Assembly (NCBI GenBank): GCA_019313605.1
Contig: JAFDAW010000094.1
Span: 1 to 12,417 of the forward strand
Reading direction: 5' to 3'
Source: Deltaproteobacteria bacterium
GTDB taxonomy: Bacteria; Myxococcota_A; UBA9160; SMWR01
DNA length: 12,417 nt
Positions within the stretch are counted from its first letter, which is position 1. Each line of letters begins with the position of its first letter. This document shows positions 7,249 to 12,417 of the stretch, piece by piece. The notes under the pieces were generated by a model, which ran no database searches, was not told the origin of the DNA, and worked only from the letters and a program-made list of their open reading frames with translations. A program made the translations under genes and the position numbers.

Positions 7249-7625
7249 ATAGTGGAATGCGGCAGCAGTTCCAACTCGTGAGTCGAGGGCGAATCAGGCC
7301 CAGGGGGCGCGCGGTAGCGGGCGCTCGAATCACGTAAAGCTTAAGGCAAAAGTGATCGTCACATTGGCCCGAGCCGCGGATTGCAAATCCAGCGACAGGC
7401 TCTAGTCGCGGAGACGGCAAAGCGGTTGCCCAAAATCCATCCGTTCACAGCTAATTGAAGCCAGATTGCTCACACCAGTTCAAGCCGGTGCCGAGCGTCC
7501 GCGCCGGACGGCGTCGCCATCCCCATCCAGTAGTTGATAGCATCTGTCGGGTTCATACTCAGACCACCACAATTCGTTGTCGGTGCTCTCGCTCTATCAT
7601 CTGGCGTCACCCAACGAGGCTTGTC
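7249..7625. other. Intergenic region between protease and YiiX-like gene, with possible RNA structure
   Basis: No coding frame here is convincing. At 7345-7430 several short helices can form: GTGA/TCAC (7352-7362), GGATT/AATCC around GCA (7378-7390), and GCGAC/GTCGC (7392-7409), all inside GGCAA (7345-7349)/TTGCC (7426-7430). An alternative GAGCC (7371-7375)/GGCTC (7398-7402) helix competes with the GCGAC helix. A further CGTCCG-cgc-CGGACG hairpin lies at 7496-7510. There is no T-run, so no canonical terminator, and no clear promoter for the next gene. Confidence 0.3.
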
Positions 7626-9113
7626 GTGACTCAGCCAAATTCTATCGTGCGCCCGTTGTACCGTGCCGTGCGCACCACCCTTGTGTGCTCAGCGTTGGCG
7701 TTTGCGGTTCTCTCGATTCCTTCACCGCAGGCGCACGCGCCTTCCATCGCATCGACTGGTGAGGGGTTCGCATGGAACCGGGACGGCCTGTGGCGGGATC
7801 TCGAGAACAGGTACGCGGCACAGGGATCTCGCGGTTGTTCCCAAGATGAGCACCTGTTCAGCGACCAATTACCCGCCATCACGGCAGCCATCAAAAACTT
7901 GGAGCAGGGACCTGTACCACCCACGGCCGTTGCCTTTGACCGACTCGAGGAGGCTTTCTTCGCCGCCGGACCTGCGGTGGCACGTTGTCCGGACGCGCAG
8001 GTCGAATACGCCCAGGCCTATGGGCGGCTGCGAGATGCAGTGAAGCGGCAGTCGTCGAGATGGGACATGACCGATGGGACGTCACGGGAACGCCTCTACC
8101 GAGTCTTATACGGGGGGCGTGCGGCGGTGGAGGAGGTCATGCTTCAGCAACCCCAGGTCGCGCAGACCCTCATGGAAGGAGCAACCTCCGATGCTCCCAC
8201 ACCCTCCTCGATGGTGCAGGGGGTCGAGATTCACTCCGGGGACCTCCTGCTATCCCGAGGTGGCGCACCCACGTCGGCACTGATCGCCCGCGGCAACGAC
8301 CATCCTGGAAACTTCTCGCACGTCGCGTTGGTTCACGTAGACGAAGCATCGGGTCAGGTCTCTGTCATCGAGTCCCACATTGAACGGGGCGTGATCGTGG
8401 CCGAGGTAGACGAGTATCTCGCAGACAAGAAGTTGCGTATCATGGTTCTCAGGCTCCGTGCCGATTTGCCTTCGGTCGTCGAGGACCCGTTTCTTCCCCA
8501 CCGCGCGGCAAAACACGCACTTCGGCGAGTGCAGGCAGGGCACGTCCCTTACGACTTCGAAATGGATTACCAGGACTCGTCGAAGCTCTTTTGCTCAGAA
8601 GTCGCGTCTTCGGCGTACCAGGAGGTTGGGGTGACGCTGTGGATGGGACTGTCCACTCTCTCCCGAGCAGGCCTGCGCCGCTGGTTGTATGCCCTGGGCG
8701 TCCGCCACTTCACCACGCAGGAGCCATCCGACCTCGAATACGATCCGCAGTTGGCGGTCGTCGCCGAATGGCGTGATCCCGACTCCCTCTGGCAAGACCA
8801 CGTGGACAACGCGGTGATCGACGCCATGCTCGAAGGTGCCGATGCGGGAGACGACTTGTCCTATCCGTGGTACCAGTTGGCCGCGGCGCGCCTGCTCAAA
8901 GTCTACAGCGCAATCAGGACTCTGTTGGGGGGCCGTGGGTCCATCCCCGAGGGTATGGCGGCAGACACCGCACTCCGAGTCCGCGTGTTTTCCGCGCGCC
9001 ACGCTCGCATTGCCGAAGAATTGTACGGTGACGCCGTGCAATTCGAACGTGAGCGGGGCTATCGGCCTCCGTACTGGGTGTTGGTGCAATTGGCCCGAGA
9101 GCAGTTGAATTGA
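7626..9113 (+). CDS. Exported YiiX-like permuted papain-fold (NlpC/P60-type) protein
   Basis: I chose the GTG at 7626 (495 residues): GAGG lies six bases upstream and the N-terminus becomes a signal peptide (hydrophobic TTLVCSALAFAVLSI, then SPQAHA as likely cleavage site). The frame extends back to a TTG at 7455 but adds non-signal sequence. Residues ~203-335 match the permuted YaeF/YiiX papain-like fold: GDLLLSRGG, then the His of NFSHVALVHV (His232), VIESH (Glu249), and KLFCSEVA with the nucleophile Cys323. His before Cys is the permuted order. The family is thought to cleave amide or ester bonds in lipids or peptides. The flanks (~45-195, helical; ~340-495) are unassigned and make it more than twice the size of YiiX. 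It converges with the gene at 9235-10554. Confidence 0.8.
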   Translation: MTQPNSIVRPLYRAVRTTLVCSALAFAVLSIPSPQAHAPSIASTGEGFAWNRDGLWRDLENRYAAQGSRGCSQDEHLFSDQLPAITAAIKNLEQGPVPPTAVAFDRLEEAFFAAGPAVARCPDAQVEYAQAYGRLRDAVKRQSSRWDMTDGTSRERLYRVLYGGRAAVEEVMLQQPQVAQTLMEGATSDAPTPSSMVQGVEIHSGDLLLSRGGAPTSALIARGNDHPGNFSHVALVHVDEASGQVSVIESHIERGVIVAEVDEYLADKKLRIMVLRLRADLPSVVEDPFLPHRAAKHALRRVQAGHVPYDFEMDYQDSSKLFCSEVASSAYQEVGVTLWMGLSTLSRAGLRRWLYALGVRHFTTQEPSDLEYDPQLAVVAEWRDPDSLWQDHVDNAVIDAMLEGADAGDDLSYPWYQLAAARLLKVYSAIRTLLGGRGSIPEGMAADTALRVRVFSARHARIAEELYGDAVQFERERGYRPPYWVLVQLAREQLN

Positions 9114-9234
9114 GCCTGCACTCAAACTAATTCGGGCAGGATGAGTTCGTGGTGCGGAGCTGGAGCCAAGTTCCCGTGGCGACCTGAGCCCTCAGCCATG
9201 CGCGCCAGGGCGGAACAATCGCCCAAGACAGCAG

Positions 9235-10554
9235 CTACTTCTTCGCGTCAGCATGCACCGTCCAGCCGCTCTCTTCGAGCCAACTCTGGGCCATCGGACT
9301 GATGCCGCCAGCGATCCACACCTGCTTGCTCGACACGCCGGCCACACTATCGAGCCCGCTACGCGCCGCCCTGAAGAAGCCGGCCAGGCTCGAGGTGAAG
9401 AACACGTGGTCTGCGGGCACGTTGACGACCAGCGCGCCATCGGCTGTACGCGCGGCGATGACGAGCAGTTCGCTGACCAGTACGAACGCCCGAAGGGGCT
9501 TCACCGATTTGTGGTAGTTCGCATACATGCGCGCCTGGCTCAGACGGAACAGCGCCTGATCCTCATCCTTCGCGAGAACGGCGACCTTGACGAACTCGCC
9601 GCGATCGGCGGCGCCATCGATCTCCTCGAGGGTCGCGACGAACGCGGTCTGGTAGGTCGGCGAGAAGGCGTAGTTCCCCAGGTAGAGATCGATGACCGAT
9701 TGCTCCACGTCCATCGCTCGAAGCTTCTTCTCGTTGAGTTCACGCAGCTCATTGGGGCTCATGTCCCGAACCTGTTCCTTGAGCGACTGGAGATGGCCCG
9801 CGACGGAAATGGCCATCCCGACGCCGCCGTCGACGACGGTCAGGGCGGCGCCCGCCCCGACATCTCCCGCGAATCCAGCCCGCGAGAGACGCCCGAGGTG
9901 CTCTTGCACGACCGGATTCGTCGAATACGGGTCGACGCCGAACTCTGCTGCGTACTGACGCTTGGCGCGGGAGTAGCCGATCAACTCTTTGACGTCCAAG
10001 CCGCCGCCTTCACCATCGTCTTCACCGCTCACCTTGTCGCTCACCCTATCGCCGGCCTCGTCGATACCGTGACGAGCCGATTGGAAGATCTCCTTGACCC
10101 CGCCCGCCGTGTCCTTGAACGTTCCCGCCGGATCGATGACGAGGCGCGTGGCGCTTCCCAGCCGGTCTTTACCGGCCTTCCGGGCACCCTTGACGAACTG
10201 CTCGCTATTCGCCCAGTCGTCCATCGCCGCGATGGCGTGTACTTCGCCGACTCTGATCAGCAGCTCCTCGTTGGAGCTGGCGGTGAAGGTTCCGAACCGG
10301 GAGTTGATGGTATAGGTGTTCATGAAACCGTCGTTGATGACTTGTTCCGCGATGCGGTAGTCCGGACCGGTGAGCAGCTCCGGTGGTAGAATCTTCGATG
10401 CGCTGAACGTCGGCGGCGATTCGAACTCCGTCTGCGCCATCGACGGGTTTCCGCTCACGAGCAGCGCGCTTCCAATCAGGAGGGTGAGGGAGCGCAGCGC
10501 GAGCGATGAGTCCGCGCATCCCAGCCTCGCTTGCTTAACGGCTTCGAGCTTCAT
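9235..10554 (-). CDS. Secreted protein of unknown function
   Basis: This 439-residue protein starts at ATG 10554 with GAGG six bases upstream. Residues 20-34 are the hydrophobic core of a Sec signal peptide; S-M-A at 38-40 is the likely cleavage site. It has a short region with GARKAGKDRLGSATRLVIDP and TAGGVKEIF (~123-157), an acidic Gly-rich linker (~176-186), YSRAKRQYAAEFGVDPYSTNP (split here: Y194 to P214), and a Gly/Ala-rich hydrophobic patch (~226-254) that might touch membrane. The C-terminal ~370-435 alternates strand- and helix-like segments. I recall the GVDPYSTNP pattern from uncharacterised secreted proteins but cannot name a family. There is no visible catalytic motif. It is transcribed alone and divergently from the ceramidase-like gene. 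Confidence 0.75.
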   Translation of the reverse strand: MKLEAVKQARLGCADSSLALRSLTLLIGSALLVSGNPSMAQTEFESPPTFSASKILPPELLTGPDYRIAEQVINDGFMNTYTINSRFGTFTASSNEELLIRVGEVHAIAAMDDWANSEQFVKGARKAGKDRLGSATRLVIDPAGTFKDTAGGVKEIFQSARHGIDEAGDRVSDKVSGEDDGEGGGLDVKELIGYSRAKRQYAAEFGVDPYSTNPVVQEHLGRLSRAGFAGDVGAGAALTVVDGGVGMAISVAGHLQSLKEQVRDMSPNELRELNEKKLRAMDVEQSVIDLYLGNYAFSPTYQTAFVATLEEIDGAADRGEFVKVAVLAKDEDQALFRLSQARMYANYHKSVKPLRAFVLVSELLVIAARTADGALVVNVPADHVFFTSSLAGFFRAARSGLDSVAGVSSKQVWIAGGISPMAQSWLEESGWTVHADAKK

Positions 10555-11056
10555 GAGAAACCTCGAGATTTCGGATCCAGGCGCACCGGGGTGGTCTAGT
10601 AGGGGTTAAATTATCGGCTTGATCTTATTCACACGAAAGACCCGTTTCGAAAATAACAGAAGCCAGTGCCACGACCTCGATCGTTTCGCCCACTCGCGAC
10701 GAATGCCTCGTGGCGCCTAGAAAGAACGGTGCTTTGGGCATTCGTGTGGGTTGATTTGAGGGAGCCTAGGTCGGGATCCCCCGCATTAGGCAAACCCCGA
10801 CGAATCAAGAGCCGCTCGATCCGGCCATGGTCATCGTGCCGATAGCGGTATGAACGCGACTCGACGTCCATTCGGAAGCTGGGCTAGCTTGACAGGGTGG
10901 CTGCCCTCTCGCGGTTCGCCATCCCATAGAAGGAGTCGACGAGGCGGCGTGGTGCCCGCGCAATCGGGATTGCCTGCCTGCACCACGACAGAATCGGCGT
11001 CATCACCCGGGCCGGGTATCGCTAACCCACAGCCACCGGCCAGTGGAGTAGGACTC
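10555..11056. other. Divergent intergenic region of about 500 bases
   Basis: It separates the minus-strand secreted protein from the plus-strand ceramidase-like gene and should hold both promoters, but no convincing -35/-10 pair was found. A TTGACA at 10889-10894 lacks a -10 at proper spacing. The minus-strand frame at 10629-10871 (80 codons) contains YRYRHDDHGRIERL, faintly like an RHS/YD repeat, but has no ribosome site and atypical content; I do not call it a gene. The AT-rich stretch is 10605-10660. Confidence 0.4.
10699..10745. repeat. Nine-base inverted repeat with nested helix
   Basis: ACGAATGCC (10699-10707) is complementary to GGCATTCGT (10737-10745). Inside, GCGCC (10713-10717) can pair with GGTGC (10728-10732, one G-U) around a ten-base loop. 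No T-run follows on either strand, so it is not a canonical terminator. It could be a protein-binding site, a structured leader or a decayed mobile-element end; nothing decides between these. Confidence 0.35.
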
Positions 11057-12417
11057 ATGGCTCGGCCTGTGTGCATCGGCTATCCGCTTCTGTTCGCCCT
11101 CCTGACCTCCTGTGCGTCCATCTCGGGATCGCTGCCGGCTCCGGAGCCGGCGGTTCCGCCCCAACAGTTTCAGGTCGGCGCCGCGAAGGCGGATCTCACT
11201 CCCATGCCCGGGTATCCGATGGGCGGCATGTCCGCGGCGGGAAAGCTGTCGCGCGGGGTCTGGACCCGCCTCTATGCCCGCGCCGTGGCTTTCGAGGACG
11301 CAGAGGGAAACAGCATGGCGATGGTCTCCTGCGACCTGTGGGCGATGCCAGCGGGGCTCGCAGATCGCGTGGCGGAACTCGTGGCTACCGACTACGGAGC
11401 GCCCCAACTCGGTAGAGAGCAGATCGTTCTTGCCGCGACCCACACCCACCATAGCCCCGGCAACTACTCGAGCTCGCCCTTGTACAACGCCCTGGCCTCG
11501 CCGGAACTCGGCTTCGACCGGGACCTGTTCGATTTCCTGTCCCATCGAATCGCTGGAGCGATCGGTGAGGCCTGGCAGAATCGAGAGCCGGCACTGCTCT
11601 TCCGAAACGAGATGGCGCTGGGCGGGATTGCACGCAACCGGAGCCTGGGGGCCTTCCTCCAGAACGGCGAGGCAGCACAGCAGCTTCTCCAGGAGAACTC
11701 CGATCTTCGGATCGTTTCGACACCATTTCCGGTCGGAGGTGAGGATGCGTACCGGGCGATCGATCCCACGCTCACCGTGATCCGCGCGGAGCCACGTGAT
11801 GCGGGCGGAGATCCCCTGGCGGTGGTGGCCTTTTACGCTTTGCATCCGACGGCCATGGGGCCAGCAACGCAGGTCTATAGCAGCGACCTCTTCGGAGTGG
11901 CGGCGACGCTGCTGGAAAACGAGTTGGATGATTCGGTCGTCGCCATCTTCAACGGAGCGGAAGGGGACGTTGCATCCAACTGGAAGCGCCAGGACCGCCC
12001 ATCGACGCTGACGCTCGGAACGATCTTGGCAGACGGCATCCGAACGCTGATCGCGCAGGCGGGAAGCGACGTCACGGGACCCATCCGTCATGGATTCACC
12101 CACAGCCGGCTAGCGGATTTGGCAAAGCCCATCAGTGGCGCCTCGACCTTTGCCGGCGCGGAACCGGATTGGACCTTCTTCCGCGATGCGGGTTGGAGAG
12201 AAGGGCTGACGGAAGAAGATCCGGAACACCAGATCGAAGGGCAGGGTGTAAAAAAGCATCCTCTCTCCCCCGAGCTCGTCGGGACTCACTTGCACGTGAA
12301 CCTCCCGCTGATCCTCGACAAAATCGCCCAGGTTCCTGAGGAGGTCCCGATTGGCGCCTACCAGCTGGGGGAGGTCACCCTGGTCACTCTGCCCGGCGAG
12401 TTCACGACGATGCTGGG
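11057..12417 (+). CDS. Neutral/alkaline ceramidase family lipoprotein (3' end cut by window edge)
   Basis: The frame is open from ATG 11057 (GGAG eight bases upstream) to the window end, 453 of roughly 650 expected residues. The start is a lipoprotein signal with lipobox LTSC (Cys19); Ala at +2 suggests the outer membrane. Family motifs follow in order: VGAAKADLTP (40-49), ATHTHHSPGN (127-136, zinc His129), ALHPTAMG (261-268, zinc His263), NGAEGDVASN (299-308) and LPGEFT (445-450, zinc Glu448). The Tyr ligand would lie beyond the edge. Neutral ceramidases hydrolyse ceramide to sphingosine and fatty acid. The family's nucleophile Ser follows GDV in Pseudomonas ceramidase (GDVSPN); here it is Ala with Ser one place later, so activity on ceramide is not certain. 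Confidence 0.88.
   Translation, partial: MARPVCIGYPLLFALLTSCASISGSLPAPEPAVPPQQFQVGAAKADLTPMPGYPMGGMSAAGKLSRGVWTRLYARAVAFEDAEGNSMAMVSCDLWAMPAGLADRVAELVATDYGAPQLGREQIVLAATHTHHSPGNYSSSPLYNALASPELGFDRDLFDFLSHRIAGAIGEAWQNREPALLFRNEMALGGIARNRSLGAFLQNGEAAQQLLQENSDLRIVSTPFPVGGEDAYRAIDPTLTVIRAEPRDAGGDPLAVVAFYALHPTAMGPATQVYSSDLFGVAATLLENELDDSVVAIFNGAEGDVASNWKRQDRPSTLTLGTILADGIRTLIAQAGSDVTGPIRHGFTHSRLADLAKPISGASTFAGAEPDWTFFRDAGWREGLTEEDPEHQIEGQGVKKHPLSPELVGTHLHVNLPLILDKIAQVPEEVPIGAYQLGEVTLVTLPGEFTTML

Noticed and set aside
7376..7409. tRNA-Cys-like GGATTGCAAATCC element
   Set aside because: Only three base pairs hold with a seven-base anticodon loop, there is no variable region, the next hairpin has an eight-base loop lacking TTC, and there is no acceptor stem or CCA context.
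9253..10389. Plus-strand frame of 378 codons opposite the secreted protein
   Set aside because: The minus-strand gene has a signal peptide and ribosome site; the plus frame starts mid-gene and shows no family pattern.
10629..10871. Minus-strand 80-codon frame with YRYRHDDHGRIERL
   Set aside because: A faint RHS/YD-repeat resemblance only; no ribosome site, no further repeats, and an intergenic setting.
10889..10917. TTGACA box as promoter of the ceramidase-like gene
   Set aside because: No -10-like hexamer at 16-19 bases; the sequence there is GC-rich.
11003..12103. Long minus-strand frame (366 codons) opposite the ceramidase-like gene
   Set aside because: It lies antisense to a clear ceramidase-family reading frame and its translation is Arg/Gly-rich without motifs; a typical GC-rich shadow.

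Overview
The window is high-GC bacterial DNA (mostly about 65% G+C by eye). GTG starts, a PEP-CTERM (exosortase) sorting tail, a lipoprotein, secreted enzymes and a neutral-ceramidase-type hydrolase suggest a Gram-negative environmental bacterium, perhaps Myxococcota/Desulfobacterota-like. No marker gene is present, so the taxonomy is only a guess. No rRNA, tRNA, CRISPR array or intact mobile element was found.

Left part (1-5558): a SorC/DeoR-type sugar-binding transcription regulator reads leftward off the edge. Across an AT-rich intergenic region with a dyad, a tight three-gene operon reads rightward: a small CobS/MoxR-type AAA+ ATPase, a CobT-like protein (HExxH-bearing N-terminal half plus C-terminal VWA domain) and a TPR-like scaffold protein. 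The genes overlap (ATGA, TGATG), which suggests coupled translation. Together they resemble the ATPase/VWA half of a metal-chelatase or MoxR-VWA remodelling machine, but no chelatase CobN gene is visible; the TPR protein may be the client adaptor. The CobT-like gene is split by a -1 frameshift at a run of four G. This operon with its divergent effector-sensing regulator is the best candidate for an undescribed system.

Middle (5559-7248): a possible gene remnant, a sigma70-like promoter, a leader that can be folded by hand into a three-way junction with a loop-loop contact, and a secreted metzincin-like metalloprotease. The protease has a PPC-like C-terminal domain and a PEP-CTERM tail. Its body is about 50% G+C while its last ~110 bases are about 76%, suggesting an acquired enzyme with a host-like sorting tail.

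Right part (7249-12417): an exported YiiX-like permuted papain-fold protein (+), converging on a secreted protein of unknown function (-). After a 500-base divergent intergenic region comes a neutral/alkaline ceramidase family lipoprotein (+) that runs off the right edge. The right half is linked by export to the cell envelope or outside rather than by any visible operon.
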